Assembly: GCF_000015725.1 (NCBI RefSeq)
Contig: NC_008825.1
Coordinates: forward strand, 1,426,001 to 1,490,000
Reading direction: 5' to 3'
Source: Methylibium petroleiphilum PM1
GTDB taxonomy: Bacteria > Pseudomonadota > Gammaproteobacteria > Burkholderiales > Burkholderiaceae_C
DNA: 64,000 bases
Shown here: piece after piece, positions 17,760 to 27,692 of the stretch
How positions within the stretch are numbered: the stretch's first letter is position 1
Layout of the letters: every line of letters begins with the position of its first letter
Program-made: the position numbers and the translations under genes
The notes under the pieces: model-generated
Database searches by the model: none
Seen by the model: only the letters and a program-made list of their open reading frames with translations
Told to the model about the DNA's origin: nothing

Positions 17760-18485
17760 ATGGCCGGCCATTCCAAATGGGCCAACATCCAGCACCGCAA
17801 GGGCCGCCAGGATGAGAAGCGCGGCAAGATCTGGACCCGCATCATTCGAGAGATCGTCGTGGCGGCCCGCGCCGGCGGCGGCGACACCGCGATGAACCCG
17901 CGGCTGCGCCTGGCGATCGACAAGGCCAAGGCCGCCAACATGCCGGCCGACCGCATCAAGTACAACGTCGACAAGGCCACCGGCAACCAGGAAGGCGTCA
18001 GCTACGAGGAGATCCGCTACGAGGGCTACGGCATCGGCGGCGCGGCGATCATCATCGACACGATGACCGACAACCGGGTGCGCACGGTGGCCGAGGTGCG
18101 GCACGCCTTCAGCAAGTACGGCGGCAACCTGGGCACCGACGGCTCGGTGAGCTTCCAGTTCAAGCACTGCGGCCAGTTCATGTTCGCGCCGGGCAGCAGC
18201 GAGGACAGGATCATGGAGGTGGCGCTCGATGCCGGCGCCGAGGACGTGGTGACCGACGACGACGGAACGGTGGAGGTGCTCTGTGCGCCGCCCGATTTCG
18301 AGGCCGTGCAGGCGGCGTTGCAGGCGGCCGGGCTGGTGCCCGAACTGGCCGAGGTGACGATGCGTGCCGAGAACACCGTGGCGCTGGACGGCGAGGACGC
18401 GCAGCGCATGCAGAAGCTGCTCGACGTGCTGGAAGACCTGGACGACACGCAGGCCGTGTTCCACAACGCCGAACTGGACGAGTGA
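17760..18485 (+). CDS. yebC: YebC/PmpR-family translational activator or regulator
   Basis: 241-residue YebC/TACO1 protein with the family signature start [17 protein letters not shown] and the three-domain length. Family members have been described as DNA-binding regulators (PmpR) and as ribosome-associated factors that ease translation of proline stretches; mitochondrial TACO1 aids translation. It lies 85 bases from the divergent YjgR gene and 10 bases before purD, so it probably shares a transcript with purD. Confidence 0.95.
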   Translation: MAGHSKWANIQHRKGRQDEKRGKIWTRIIREIVVAARAGGGDTAMNPRLRLAIDKAKAANMPADRIKYNVDKATGNQEGVSYEEIRYEGYGIGGAAIIIDTMTDNRVRTVAEVRHAFSKYGGNLGTDGSVSFQFKHCGQFMFAPGSSEDRIMEVALDAGAEDVVTDDDGTVEVLCAPPDFEAVQAALQAAGLVPELAEVTMRAENTVALDGEDAQRMQKLLDVLEDLDDTQAVFHNAELDE

Positions 18486-18495
18486 GCAGGACGAC

Positions 18496-19788
18496 ATGAA
18501 GGTTCTCGTCATCGGCGGTGGTGGCCGCGAGCACGCGCTGGCCTGGAAGCTGGCGCAGTCGCCCAAGGTGCAGATGGTCTACGTGGCGCCGGGCAACGGC
18601 GGCACGGCGCTCGACGTGCGCCTGAAGAACGTCGCGATCACCGAGGTGGACGCGCTGGCCAACTTCGCGCAGGCCGAGAAGATCGGCCTCACGGTGGTCG
18701 GCCCGGAGGCGCCGCTGGCGGCCGGCGTGGTGGACGTGTTCCGCGCGCGCGGACTGCGGGTGTTCGGCCCGACCCAGGCGGCCGCGCAACTGGAGAGCTC
18801 AAAGGCCTTCTCGAAGGACTTCATGAAGCGCCACGGCATTCCCACGGCTGCCTATGAGACCTTCTCCGATGCGGCGGCCGCGCATGCCTACGTCGACCGC
18901 ATGGGCGCGCCGATCGTCGTCAAGGCCGACGGCCTGGCGGCCGGCAAGGGCGTGGTGGTCGCGGCGACGCTCGACGAGGCCCACCAGGCGGTCGACTGGA
19001 TGCTGGCCGGCCACAGCGGCGACAACAAGCTCGGGGTCACGCACAACGCCGGTGGAGCGCGGGTGGTGATCGAGGAGTTCCTGGCCGGCGAGGAAGCCAG
19101 CTTCATCGTGCTGGCCGATGGCCGGCACGTGCTGCCGCTCGCCACCAGCCAGGACCACAAGCGCCTGAAGGACGGCGATGCCGGACCGAACACCGGCGGC
19201 ATGGGCGCCTACTCGCCGGCGCCGGTGGTCACGCCCAACATCCACGCCAAGGTGATGCACGAGATCATCCAGCCCACGCTCGACGGCATGGCACGTGATG
19301 GCATTCCCTATACGGGTTTCCTGTACGCCGGGCTGATGATCGATGCCCAGGGCAACCCGAAGACGCTGGAATTCAACTGCCGCATGGGCGACCCGGAAAC
19401 CCAGCCCATCATGATGCGCCTCAAGAGCGACCTGCTGGACGTGCTGACGCATGCCGCCGACGGCACGCTCGACCAGGTCGAGCTGCAGTGGGACCGGCGT
19501 TTCGCGCTCGGCGTGGTGATGGCCGCGCACGGCTACCCGGAGCAACCGCGCAAGGCCGACGTGATCACCGGCCTGCCGCCCGAGACCGCGGACGCGGTGG
19601 TGTTCCACGCCGGCACCAGCAAGCCGGGCAAGGACATCGTGACGAGTGGCGGCCGCGTGCTGTGCGTCACCGCGCTCGGGGACTCGGCCAAGGTCGCGCA
19701 GGCTCGCGCCTACGACGCACTCTCGGGCATCGCCTTCGACGGCATGCAGTTCCGCCGCGACATCGGTCACCGCGCGATCAAGCGCTGA
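18496..19788 (+). CDS. purD: Phosphoribosylamine-glycine ligase
   Basis: 430-residue GARS enzyme of purine synthesis, joining glycine to phosphoribosylamine with ATP. The sequence starts with [19 protein letters not shown], the PurD N domain; the ATP-grasp fold contains [14 protein letters not shown] near 150, the loop [16 protein letters not shown] near 225 and the metal-binding [12 protein letters not shown] near 295. Length is normal. It follows yebC by 10 bases and precedes hemF by 10 bases. Confidence 0.97.
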   Translation: MKVLVIGGGGREHALAWKLAQSPKVQMVYVAPGNGGTALDVRLKNVAITEVDALANFAQAEKIGLTVVGPEAPLAAGVVDVFRARGLRVFGPTQAAAQLESSKAFSKDFMKRHGIPTAAYETFSDAAAAHAYVDRMGAPIVVKADGLAAGKGVVVAATLDEAHQAVDWMLAGHSGDNKLGVTHNAGGARVVIEEFLAGEEASFIVLADGRHVLPLATSQDHKRLKDGDAGPNTGGMGAYSPAPVVTPNIHAKVMHEIIQPTLDGMARDGIPYTGFLYAGLMIDAQGNPKTLEFNCRMGDPETQPIMMRLKSDLLDVLTHAADGTLDQVELQWDRRFALGVVMAAHGYPEQPRKADVITGLPPETADAVVFHAGTSKPGKDIVTSGGRVLCVTALGDSAKVAQARAYDALSGIAFDGMQFRRDIGHRAIKR

Positions 19789-19798
19789 CGCCCGCCCG

Positions 19799-20719
19799 AT
19801 GACTGACACGCAAGCCGTCCGGGACTACCTGCTGGGTCTGCAGGAGCGCATCGTCGCCGCGCTGGAGGCGGAGGACGGCGGGCGCTTCCTGAGCGACCGC
19901 TGGACGCGCGAGCCGGGCGGCAAGCTGGAGGGCGAGGGTCTGTCGCGCCTGATCGAGGGCGGCCGCCTGCTCGAGCGCGGCGGCTGCAGCTTCAGCCATG
20001 TGCGCGGCCGGGCACTGCCACCGTCGGCCACCCAGCATCGCCCCGAGCTCGCCGGCGCTCCCTTCGAGGCGATGGGCGTTTCGCTGGTGTTCCACCCGCG
20101 CAACCCCTATGTGCCGACGGTGCACATGAACGTGCGCATGCTGGCTGCACACCGAGCCGACGGCGAGATCGTCACCTGGTTTGGCGGCGGCATGGACCTG
20201 ACGCCGTACTACGGCTTCGAGGAAGATGCGGCGCATTTCCATGCCACCTGCCGCGACGCGCTGGCGCCGTTCGGCGACGACAAGTACCCGCGCTTCAAGC
20301 AGTGGTGCGACGAGTACTTCTTCCTGAAGCATCGCAACGAGCCGCGCGGCGTCGGCGGCGTGTTCTACGACGACTTCTCCGAACTCGGCTTCGATGGCAG
20401 CTTCGCGATGACGCGTGCGGTCGGCGACGCGCTGCTCGCGGGCTATCTGCCGATCGTGCAGCGCCGCCAGGCGCTGCCGTTCGGCGAACGCGAGCGCGGG
20501 TTCCAGGCCTACCGGCGCGGCCGATACGTCGAGTTCAACCTGGTGTGGGACCGCGGCACGCTGTTCGGGCTGCAGTCCGGCGGGCGCACCGAATCCATCC
20601 TGATGTCGATGCCGCCGGCCGCGGCCTGGCGCTACGACTGGCAGCCCGAGGCCGGCACGCCGGAAGCCCGGCTCTACAGCGACTTCCTGCGGCCCCGTGA
20701 TTGGGTGGCCCCGACTTGA
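19799..20719 (+). CDS. hemF: Oxygen-dependent coproporphyrinogen III oxidase
   Basis: 306-residue HemF, which decarboxylates coproporphyrinogen III to protoporphyrinogen IX with O2 in heme synthesis. Diagnostic segments are [14 protein letters not shown] near 101-114, [12 protein letters not shown] near 126-137, [15 protein letters not shown] and [21 protein letters not shown] near the C terminus. The ATG at 19799 is 10 bases after purD. The gene ends in an overlap with nadD. Confidence 0.97.
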   Translation: MTDTQAVRDYLLGLQERIVAALEAEDGGRFLSDRWTREPGGKLEGEGLSRLIEGGRLLERGGCSFSHVRGRALPPSATQHRPELAGAPFEAMGVSLVFHPRNPYVPTVHMNVRMLAAHRADGEIVTWFGGGMDLTPYYGFEEDAAHFHATCRDALAPFGDDKYPRFKQWCDEYFFLKHRNEPRGVGGVFYDDFSELGFDGSFAMTRAVGDALLAGYLPIVQRRQALPFGERERGFQAYRRGRYVEFNLVWDRGTLFGLQSGGRTESILMSMPPAAAWRYDWQPEAGTPEARLYSDFLRPRDWVAPT

Positions 20720-21354
20720 ACGCCTCGCCCCAACGCCGCATCGGCCTGTACGGCGGCAGTTTCGATCCGCCGCACATGGGCCATCTGGTGCTCGCGATGA
20801 CCGCCGTGCAGCACCTCAAGCTCGACGAGCTGCGCTGGATCCCGGCCGGCGTGGCGTGGCAGAAGGAGCGCACGTTGCTGAGCGCCACACACCGCGCCGG
20901 CATGGTGAAGGCGGCCATCACCGGCCACCGCGGCTTCAAGCTCGACCGTCGCGAGATCGAGCGGAACGGCCCCAGCTACACCATCGACACGGTGCGCGAG
21001 TCGCAGCTCGCCGAGCCGAACGCGAAGTGGTTTCTGGTGATCGGACAGGACCAGTACGAACGCCTGCCCACCTGGCACGAGTGGCGCGAGCTGATCACGC
21101 GAGTCACGTTGGCGGTGGCCGGCCGCGACGGCAAGTCACCGTCGCCGCCTTCCGAACTGCTGGCGGTTTGGCACCGCATCGAGGCGCTGCCCATGCCGCC
21201 GATGAACGTCTCGTCGACGGCGATCCGTGCCCACCTCGCGGCCGGTGGCACCGCGCAGTCGCTGGTTCCCGACATGGTGCCCACCGTGGTCGCGCGCTAT
21301 ATTGACCGTTACCACCTCTACGCGCCGCCTCGCGGTGGCGTCCCCGCCGCCTGA
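20716..21354 (+). CDS. nadD: Nicotinate-nucleotide adenylyltransferase
   Basis: Adenylates nicotinate mononucleotide in NAD synthesis. The nucleotidyltransferase motif [12 protein letters not shown] lies near residues 10-21 and the C-terminal motif is [11 protein letters not shown], in place of the usual ISSTxIR. Two TTG starts are possible: 20716, overlapping the hemF stop as TTGA and giving 212 residues, or 20701, adding five residues. The overlap form is chosen because the operon is tightly packed. Both are non-ATG, so expression may depend on coupling with hemF. Confidence 0.94.
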   Translation: MNASPQRRIGLYGGSFDPPHMGHLVLAMTAVQHLKLDELRWIPAGVAWQKERTLLSATHRAGMVKAAITGHRGFKLDRREIERNGPSYTIDTVRESQLAEPNAKWFLVIGQDQYERLPTWHEWRELITRVTLAVAGRDGKSPSPPSELLAVWHRIEALPMPPMNVSSTAIRAHLAAGGTAQSLVPDMVPTVVARYIDRYHLYAPPRGGVPAA

Positions 21355-21378
21355 GGGCGGCACCCAGCCCGGAGCTGC

Positions 21379-21948
21379 ATGGACATCCGCAAACTGCAAC
21401 GCGCCATCGTCGATGGCCTCGAGGACGTGAAGGCCCAGGACATCCAGGTCTTCAACACCGAGCACCTGTCGCCGCTGTTCGAACGGGTGATCATGGCCTC
21501 GGGCCTGAGCAACCGGCAGACGAAGGCCCTGGCCGCCAGCGTGCGCGACGCGGTCCGATCGCAGGGCTTCCCGGTCATGCGCACCGAGGGCGAGGACAAC
21601 GGAGAGTGGATCATCGTCGACTGCGGTGCGGCTGTGGCGCACATCATGCAGCCCGAGATCCGCCGCTATTACCACCTCGAGGAGATCTGGGGCGGCAAGT
21701 CGGTGAAGATGAAGTTCGGCGCGGTGAGCAAGGGCCTGGTCAAGGCCTCGGCGCCGGCCGCGCCGGCGCGCAAGTCCGCCGCGGCCAAGGCGCCTGCGGC
21801 CAGGAAGGCGCCGGCCCGCAAGACGGCGGCTTCTGCGCCGGTCGCAAAGAAGACACCGACCCGGTCGGCCCCGACCACCCGCGCACCGGCCACGAAGCGC
21901 GCTCCCGCGAAGAAGGCCGCGCCGTCGCGCAAGACGTCGCGCGCATGA
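21379..21948 (+). CDS. rsfS: Ribosome silencing factor with long basic tail
   Basis: 189-residue RsfS/Iojap protein. Residues 1-115 are the RsfS domain ([21 protein letters not shown] and the [14 protein letters not shown] region), which binds uL14 and blocks subunit joining in poor nutrient conditions. Residues about 125-189 form an Ala/Lys/Pro/Arg-rich repetitive tail resembling histone H1-like proteins, with repeated KAPA and KKTP units; this tail is absent from the E. coli protein. It starts 24 bases after nadD and overlaps rlmH by ATGA. Confidence 0.95.
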   Translation: MDIRKLQRAIVDGLEDVKAQDIQVFNTEHLSPLFERVIMASGLSNRQTKALAASVRDAVRSQGFPVMRTEGEDNGEWIIVDCGAAVAHIMQPEIRRYYHLEEIWGGKSVKMKFGAVSKGLVKASAPAAPARKSAAAKAPAARKAPARKTAASAPVAKKTPTRSAPTTRAPATKRAPAKKAAPSRKTSRA

Positions 21949-22415
21949 AGCTCGCGCTGGTCGCCGTCGGCCAGCGCCTGCCAGCCTGGGCCGAAACGGC
22001 CTGCGAGGATTACCTCAAGCGCTTTCCCGCCGATTGGCGCGTGGAACTGAAGGCGGTGAAGGCGGAGCCACGCACCCAGGGCAAGACCGTGGACGCCATG
22101 AAGGCCGCCGAGGCGCAGCGCATCGAGGCGGCCTGCGCCAGGGGCGTGCGCCGTGTCGTGCTCGACGAGCGCGGCACCCGCCTGACCACCCAGCAGCTGG
22201 CGCAGAGGCTGCAGGCCTGGCAGCTCGACGGCCGCGACGTGGCGCTGCTGATCGGCGGCCCCGATGGCCTGGCCGACACGCTCAAGGACGGCGCCGACGA
22301 GACGCTGCGTCTGTCGGACCTGACGCTGCCTCACGCCTTCGCACGGGTCTTGCTCGCCGAAGCGCTGTACCGGGCGTGGTCGGTCAACGCCGGCCACCCC
22401 TATCACCGCGAGTAG
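21945..22415 (+). CDS. rlmH: 23S rRNA (pseudouridine1915-N3)-methyltransferase
   Basis: 156-residue SPOUT methyltransferase of normal length. It carries the family start [19 protein letters not shown], the SAM-knot segment LLIGGPDGL near 99-107 and the C-terminal [28 protein letters not shown]. It methylates pseudouridine 1915 in helix 69 of 23S rRNA. The start lies within the rsfS stop (ATGA), a linkage common in proteobacteria. Confidence 0.97.
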   Translation: MKLALVAVGQRLPAWAETACEDYLKRFPADWRVELKAVKAEPRTQGKTVDAMKAAEAQRIEAACARGVRRVVLDERGTRLTTQQLAQRLQAWQLDGRDVALLIGGPDGLADTLKDGADETLRLSDLTLPHAFARVLLAEALYRAWSVNAGHPYHRE

Positions 22416-22420
22416 CGAGC

Positions 22421-23035
22421 GTGCCCGAATTCCTCTACCTGGCGTCGCAGAGTCCGCGGCGCCGCCAGCTGCTGCTGCAGATCGACGTGCGCCACGAACT
22501 GCTGCTGCCCGGCGCCGACGAGGACAGCGAGGCGCTGGAAGCCGTGCTGCCCGGCGAGGCGGCGGCCGACTATGTGCAGCGCGTGACGCTCGCCAAGCTG
22601 GCGGCGGCGCGGGCGCGCCTGCTGCAGCGGGCACTGCAGGCGGCGCCGATCCTGTGCGCCGACACCACCGTGGTGCTGGGCGGCCGCATTCTCGGCAAGC
22701 CGGCCGATGACGAGGAAGCAGCACACATGCTCGAGGCCCTGTCGGGCCAGACCCACCAGGTGCTGACGGCGGTGGCCGTGGTCGAAGGACCGCATGCGGC
22801 CTTCGAGCCCCAGCTGCGGCTGCAGGTGTCGACCGTGCGACTGTGCCGGCTGACCTCCGACGAGATCGTGCGCTACGTCGCGAGCGGCGAGTCGCACGGC
22901 AAGGCCGGGGCCTATGCGATCCAGAGCCAGGCGGCCGCATGGATCGAGCACATCGATGGCAGCTACACCGGCATCATGGGTCTGCCGCTGTTCGAGACGG
23001 CACAACTGCTGAAGCCGTTGGGCTGGCAGTTCTGA
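22421..23035 (+). CDS. maf: Maf-family nucleoside triphosphate pyrophosphatase
   Basis: 204-residue Maf/YhdE-type house-cleaning enzyme that hydrolyses non-canonical or excess nucleoside triphosphates such as dTTP or UTP. The N-terminal LASQSPRRRQLL motif binds phosphate; CADTTVVLGGRILGKP near 79-94 and GKAGAYAIQSQAAAWIEHIDGSYTGIMGLPL near 163-193 are family motifs. The start is a GTG at 22421, 5 bases after rlmH; no nearer ATG fits. It precedes rng by 65 bases. Confidence 0.95.
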   Translation: MPEFLYLASQSPRRRQLLLQIDVRHELLLPGADEDSEALEAVLPGEAAADYVQRVTLAKLAAARARLLQRALQAAPILCADTTVVLGGRILGKPADDEEAAHMLEALSGQTHQVLTAVAVVEGPHAAFEPQLRLQVSTVRLCRLTSDEIVRYVASGESHGKAGAYAIQSQAAAWIEHIDGSYTGIMGLPLFETAQLLKPLGWQF

Positions 23036-23100
23036 CAGTGCGCGACCCCGGAGTCGCACGGTACGACCGCTGCGCATCCTTGCCCCTTAATATCGCCCGC

Positions 23101-24573
23101 ATGCAAGACATCCTGATCAACTGGTCCCCGCAGGAGACCCGTGTCGCCATCATCGAGAACGGTGCGGTGCAGGAATTGCATCTCGAGCGAACGCTCGAGC
23201 GTGGGTTGGTCGGCAACATCTACGCCGGTCGCGTGGTGCGGGTGTTGCCGGGCATGCAGAGCGCGTTCATCGACATCGGACTCGAGCGGGCCGCATTCCT
23301 GCACGTGGCCGACCTGCACCGCGAGGACGCGCCCGGCCGCGACAATCCGCCGCCGGCACCGATCGAGCGGCAGGTGTTCGAGGGCCAGGCACTGCTGGTG
23401 CAGGTGATCAAGGATTCCATCGGCACCAAGGGCGCGCGACTGTCGACGCAGATCAGCATCGCAGGGCGGCTGCTGGTTTTCCTGCCGCAGGACGACCGCA
23501 TCGGCATCAGCCAGAAGATCGGATCGCACGAGCTGCGCGAGCAGCTGCGCACGCGCATGCAGGCCCTGGTGGCCCCGCCGAACGGCGGCAGCAGCAGCGG
23601 CGGCTTCATCCTGCGCACCAATGCCGAGGAGGCTACCGATGCCGAGCTGGCGGAAGACATCGCCTACCTGCGCAAGACCTGGACCGCAATCCGGGAGCGC
23701 GCCTTCAAGGCGCCATCCGGCACCTTGCTGCACCTGGACCTGAACCTGATGCAGCGGGTGCTGCGGGACCTGACCCACGACCAGACCCATGCCGTGCGCA
23801 TCGACTCGCGCATGCAGTACGAGGCGCTGAAGGAGTTCGGCGAGCAGTACATGCCGAGCTCGGTGGCCAAGCTCGAGCACTACCACGGCGAACGGCCGAT
23901 CTTCGACCTGTTCGGCATCGACCAGGAGATCGAGCGTGCGCTGGCGAGGCGTGTCGACCTGAAGAGCGGCGGCTACCTCATCATCGACCAGACCGAGGCG
24001 CTGACGACGATCGACGTCAACACCGGTGGCTACGTCGGCGCGCGCAACTTCGACGAGACGATCTTCAAGACCAACCTCGAGGCGGCGCTCGCCATCGCCC
24101 GCCAGCTGCGGCTGCGCAATCTGGGCGGCATCATCATCATCGACTTCATCGACATGGCTCGAGAGGAGCACCAGAACGCGGTGCTCGCCGAACTGCGCAA
24201 GCAGCTCGCGCGCGACCGCACCAAGACCACGGTGAGCGGCTTCACGCAGCTCGGCCTGGTGGAGATGACGCGCAAGCGCACCCGCGAATCGCTGGCCCAC
24301 CTGCTGTGCGAACCGTGCCCCACCTGCCAAGGCAAGGGCCAGGTGAAGACGCCGCGCAGCGTCTGCTACGACATCCTGCGCGAGATCCTGCGCGAGGCGC
24401 GGCAATTCAACCCCAAGGAGTTCCGCGTGGTCGCCAGCGCCGCGGTGGTGGAGATGCTGCTCGACGAGGAGAGCCAGCATCTCGCCGGCCTGTCCGACTT
24501 CATCGGCAAGCCGGTGTCGCTGCAGACCGAGCCCGGGCTCTCGCCCGAGGCCTACGACATCGTGCTGCTGTAG
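23101..24573 (+). CDS. rng: Ribonuclease G
   Basis: 490-residue RNase E/G family endonuclease involved in 16S rRNA 5' maturation and mRNA turnover. The S1 domain covers about 37-130 (NIYAGRVVRVLPGMQSAFID), the catalytic DNase I-like part includes TIDVNTGGYVG near 303-313 and IIIIDFIDM near 345, and the zinc-link Cys pair is CEPCPTC near 402-408. The length matches RNase G, without the long RNase E scaffold. It closes the hemF-to-rng block and is followed by a terminator. Confidence 0.96.
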   Translation: MQDILINWSPQETRVAIIENGAVQELHLERTLERGLVGNIYAGRVVRVLPGMQSAFIDIGLERAAFLHVADLHREDAPGRDNPPPAPIERQVFEGQALLVQVIKDSIGTKGARLSTQISIAGRLLVFLPQDDRIGISQKIGSHELREQLRTRMQALVAPPNGGSSSGGFILRTNAEEATDAELAEDIAYLRKTWTAIRERAFKAPSGTLLHLDLNLMQRVLRDLTHDQTHAVRIDSRMQYEALKEFGEQYMPSSVAKLEHYHGERPIFDLFGIDQEIERALARRVDLKSGGYLIIDQTEALTTIDVNTGGYVGARNFDETIFKTNLEAALAIARQLRLRNLGGIIIIDFIDMAREEHQNAVLAELRKQLARDRTKTTVSGFTQLGLVEMTRKRTRESLAHLLCEPCPTCQGKGQVKTPRSVCYDILREILREARQFNPKEFRVVASAAVVEMLLDEESQHLAGLSDFIGKPVSLQTEPGLSPEAYDIVLL

Positions 24574-24590
24574 CGGACCGCCTTCCGCCG

Positions 24591-24643
24591 GCGGAGCGCA
24601 GTAGTGCAGTCGGCCCGCGGGCCTTGTGCACTCCGCGGCTTTT
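24591..24643 (+). terminator. Rho-independent terminator after rng
   Basis: A strong hairpin lies 18 bases past the rng stop. AGTGCA (24603-24608) pairs with TGCACT (24627-24632), and the inner GGCC/GGCC arms enclose CGCG. An alternative outer stem uses GCGGAG (24591) and CTCCGC (24631). The stem region is followed by TTTT at 24640. Confidence 0.65.
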
Positions 24644-24668
24644 GTGTCCCTACAATGCCGGCCGAACC

Positions 24669-25001
24669 ATGTCGCCGTCCGTGATCGTCATCCACCGCAG
24701 CGAGGCGCCGCGCATCGGCGCCCGCGGGGCTCCGACGGCGCTCTACACCGTGTCACGACTTTCATCGGGCCCTGGGGTCCGAGCAGCCGGTGCCGGCTGG
24801 TATCCTGCCCGGGTATCGAGTTTGTTGCGCTGCGGCCTGGTGCGCCGCGCCGGCGACACCGTGCACGAGCCCGCGCTTGCGGATGTCCCGGTCGCTTCTT
24901 CCGACGGACCTTTCCTCCCCGACAGCATGCCTCACATCGAGCCTCGTCTCGACACGACGATCCGCGATGCGGGCGCTCTGGCCGCTCACTCTGCCGCATG
25001 A
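24669..25001 (+). CDS. Possible small protein upstream of tolB (unrecognised)
   Basis: Open frame of 110 residues in the 424-base gap between rng and tolB. For: it starts 13 bases after a TACAAT box (24651-24656), its third positions are mostly G or C at the 5' end, and its stop overlaps the tolB ATG as ATGA. Against: no motif or hydrophobic segment is recognised, G/C preference at third positions weakens in the second half, and there is no good ribosome site. It is not TolA or TolR. It may be untranslated leader of tolB instead. Confidence 0.25.
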   Translation: MSPSVIVIHRSEAPRIGARGAPTALYTVSRLSSGPGVRAAGAGWYPARVSSLLRCGLVRRAGDTVHEPALADVPVASSDGPFLPDSMPHIEPRLDTTIRDAGALAAHSAA

Positions 25002-26299
25002 CCCACCTTCGAGCCCTGTCTTCTCCTCCCTCGATGCTGCGCCGCAGCTTGGTGGCACTGCCGCTCGCCGCGGCGCTGCCGTCCGCGCTGGCCCAGTTCC
25101 GCGTCGAGATCTCCGGCGTCGGCGCCACGCAGTTGCCGATCGCCGTCGTGAAGTTCCGCGACGAGGAGAAGGCGCCGCAGCCGGTGGGCGCCATCGTGCG
25201 GGCGGATCTCGAGCGCAGCGGGGTGTTCCGCAATCTCGACACCTCCGGCGTGGTGCTCGACGAAGGTTCCCAGCCGGCGATGAGCGACTGGCGCGGCCGC
25301 AGCGCCGATGCGCTGGTCGGCGGCTCGGTGACGCGCCTGGCCGATGGCCGTTTCGATGTGCGCTACCGTCTGTGGGACGTGGTGAAGGGCCGCGACCTCG
25401 GCGGCCAGAGCTATGCGGTCCCTGCCGGCGATCTGCGGCTCGCGGCCCACCGCATCGCCGACGCCATCTACGAGAAGCTCACCGGCGAGAAAGGCGTGTT
25501 CTCGACGCGCATCGCCTACGTCACCAAGGGCGGCGGTCGCTTCACGCTGTGGGTGACCGACGCCGACGGCGAGGGCGGCCAGTCCGCGCTGGCCAGCCCC
25601 GAACCCATCATCTCGCCGGCCTGGTCGCCCGATGGTCGCGAACTGGCCTACGTGTCGTTCGAGAGCCGCAAGGCCGTGGTCTATGTGCAGGAGGTCGCCA
25701 GCGGCAAGCGCCGCACGCTGGCGAGCTTCCGCGGCTCGAACAGCGCGCCGGCGTGGTCGCCCGACGGCCGCCAGCTCGCGCTGACCCTCAGCCGCGACGG
25801 CGGCTCGCAGCTCTTCGTGATGGGGCGCGACGGCGAGGGCGTGAAGCGCCTGACCAGCAGCGGTGCGATCGACACCGAGGCCACGTGGGCGCCGGACGGC
25901 AAATCGATCTATTTCGTCAGCGACCGGGGCGGCAGCCCGCAGATCTACCGCGTGCCGGCCGGTGGCGGCAATGCCGAGCGGGTGAGCTTCAGCGGCAGCT
26001 ACAACATCAGCCCGGCGATCAGCCCGGACGGCCGCACGATGGCCTACATCTCGCGCGACGGCGGCGCCTTCCGGGTGCAGGTGATGGACCTCGCCAGCGG
26101 AACCGCCCGCGCGGTGAGCGACACCAAGGACGACGAAAGCCCCAGCTTCGCGCCGAACGGCCGACTCATCATCTACGCCACCCGAGACGGTGGCCGCGAT
26201 GTGCTGATGACCACCACGACCGACGGCAAGATCAAGGCCCGCCTCGTGTCGACCCAGGCTGATGTGCGCGAGCCGGTCTGGGGCCCCTACGGACGCTGA
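24998..26299 (+). CDS. tolB: Tol-Pal system protein TolB
   Basis: 433-residue periplasmic beta-propeller. A signal peptide ends at ALA near residue 32 (SLVALPLAAALPSALA), an N-terminal alpha/beta domain follows to about 170, and then TolB/WD-like repeats with SPDGRELAY-type motifs recur at about 40-residue spacing. TolB binds Pal and helps constrict the outer membrane at division. An ATG at 25034 would give a shorter signal peptide and is also possible. tolQ, tolR and tolA are not upstream, unlike the usual tolQRAB order. Confidence 0.95.
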   Translation: MTHLRALSSPPSMLRRSLVALPLAAALPSALAQFRVEISGVGATQLPIAVVKFRDEEKAPQPVGAIVRADLERSGVFRNLDTSGVVLDEGSQPAMSDWRGRSADALVGGSVTRLADGRFDVRYRLWDVVKGRDLGGQSYAVPAGDLRLAAHRIADAIYEKLTGEKGVFSTRIAYVTKGGGRFTLWVTDADGEGGQSALASPEPIISPAWSPDGRELAYVSFESRKAVVYVQEVASGKRRTLASFRGSNSAPAWSPDGRQLALTLSRDGGSQLFVMGRDGEGVKRLTSSGAIDTEATWAPDGKSIYFVSDRGGSPQIYRVPAGGGNAERVSFSGSYNISPAISPDGRTMAYISRDGGAFRVQVMDLASGTARAVSDTKDDESPSFAPNGRLIIYATRDGGRDVLMTTTTDGKIKARLVSTQADVREPVWGPYGR

Positions 26300-26359
26300 G
26301 CCCTGCGAGCTCGCGCTTGTTTCGTCGATCGACCACCATTTACCAATGAGGAGAAAACC

Positions 26360-26899
26360 ATGATGTCGATGATCCGCCGCTCCACCCCTGCCGTGGCCCT
26401 GCTGGCCGCTCTGGCCCTGGCCGGCTGCAGCTCGCCGGTGAAGCTGGACGAGCCGCCGGTGGAAAGCCGCACCGCGGCTCCGGTCGGCGGCGCCGGTGCC
26501 GGCGGTTCGGCCAGCGGGACCAGCCAGTCGCAGGTCGCCAACGTCGACCTGTCGGCCCAGCAGGCCGGTGCACTGGGCAAGGTGGTCTATTTCGACTTCG
26601 ACAGCTTCCTCGTGAAGGACGAATACCGCCCGATCGTCGACAACTACTCCAAGGTGTTGAACAGCGACCGCAAGAAGCGCGTTGTCATCGAAGGCCACAC
26701 CGACGAGCGCGGTGGTCGCGAGTACAACCTTGCGCTGGGCCAGAAGCGCGCCGAGGCAGTAGCCAAGTCGCTCACGCTGCTGGGCGTGCAGGACGGGCAG
26801 ATCGAGTCGGTCAGCTACGGCAAGGAGCGTCCGGCGGTCACCGGCAGCGACGAGGCGGCGTGGGCCAAGAACCGCCGTGCCGAACTGCGCGACCGCTGA
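26360..26899 (+). CDS. pal: Peptidoglycan-associated lipoprotein Pal
   Basis: 179-residue outer-membrane lipoprotein. The lipobox LAGC places the acylated Cys at residue 23, followed by a Gly/Ala-rich linker and an OmpA-like peptidoglycan-binding domain (VVYFDFDSFLV near 76, EGHTDERGGREYNLALGQKRAEAV near 110-133). It partners TolB. A clear ribosome site (GAGGAG) lies 8 bases before the ATG. It is 60 bases after tolB and 1 base before cpoB. Confidence 0.97.
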   Translation: MMSMIRRSTPAVALLAALALAGCSSPVKLDEPPVESRTAAPVGGAGAGGSASGTSQSQVANVDLSAQQAGALGKVVYFDFDSFLVKDEYRPIVDNYSKVLNSDRKKRVVIEGHTDERGGREYNLALGQKRAEAVAKSLTLLGVQDGQIESVSYGKERPAVTGSDEAAWAKNRRAELRDR

Positions 26900-26900
26900 G

Positions 26901-27692
26901 ATGACGCGCAGCACCGTCACGGTGGCCAGGATCGCCGGCTGGCGCCCCGCGATCCTGGCTGCGGCACTGCTGGGTGCCGGGGCCGCACAGGCCGGTCTGT
27001 TCGACGACGACGAGGCCCGCCGTGCCATCCTCGATGCGCGCGCGCGCATCGACCAGGTCGATCAGGCCGCCAAGGCGCGCGAAGCCGAGTTGACGGAGCA
27101 GGTGAACCAACTGCGGCGCAGCGTGCTCGACCTGAATACCACCATCGAGCAGCTGCGCGCGGACCTGGCCAAGCTGCGCGGCAGCGACGAGCAGTTGCAG
27201 CGCGACGTGGCCGAACTGCAGCGCAAGCAGAAGGACGTGCAGCAGGGCATCGACGAACGCCTGCGCAAGATGGAGCCGCAGAAGGTCACGCTGGACGGCA
27301 AGGAGTTCCTCGCCGAACCCGAGGAAACGCGGCTGTACGGCGAGGCCGTCAACGTGCTCCGGCAGGGTGATTTCGCCGGCGCGGTCAACGCCTTCAGCGC
27401 CTTCCAGCGCCGCTACCCCAGCAGCGGCTACTCGACCGCGGCGCTGTACTGGCTGGCCAATGCGCAGTACGGCAAGCGCGACTACAAGGACGCCATTCCG
27501 TCCTTCCGGGCCCTGGTGGCGGCGGCGCCCGACCACCCGCGTGCGCCCGAGGCCCTGCTGTCGATCGCCAACTGCCAGCTCGAGCTGAAGGACACCAAGT
27601 CCGCACGCCGCACGCTCGACGAACTGCTGAAGAATTACCCGAAGAGCGAGGCCGCGCAGGCCGGTCGCGAGCGGCTCGCCTCATTGAAGTGA
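26901..27692 (+). CDS. cpoB: Cell division coordinator CpoB (YbgF)
   Basis: 263-residue periplasmic protein with a signal peptide (cleavage after AAQA near residue 30), a coiled-coil trimerisation segment at about 48-115 (long Gln/Leu/Lys-rich heptads) and C-terminal TPR repeats at about 135-255. CpoB links Tol-Pal to peptidoglycan synthesis at the septum. The ATG at 26901 follows the pal stop by 1 base. It ends in a GTGA overlap with tcdA. Confidence 0.93.
   Translation: MTRSTVTVARIAGWRPAILAAALLGAGAAQAGLFDDDEARRAILDARARIDQVDQAAKAREAELTEQVNQLRRSVLDLNTTIEQLRADLAKLRGSDEQLQRDVAELQRKQKDVQQGIDERLRKMEPQKVTLDGKEFLAEPEETRLYGEAVNVLRQGDFAGAVNAFSAFQRRYPSSGYSTAALYWLANAQYGKRDYKDAIPSFRALVAAAPDHPRAPEALLSIANCQLELKDTKSARRTLDELLKNYPKSEAAQAGRERLASLK

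Noticed and set aside
22963..24480. Minus-strand open frame of about 500 codons opposite rng
   Set aside because: No family resemblance and it is wholly antisense to a complete RNase G gene.
24626..24997. N-terminal extension of TolB
   Set aside because: The tolB frame is open upstream to 24626, but the encoded residues are Arg/Pro-rich and would bury the signal peptide; the start at 24998 fits a secreted protein.
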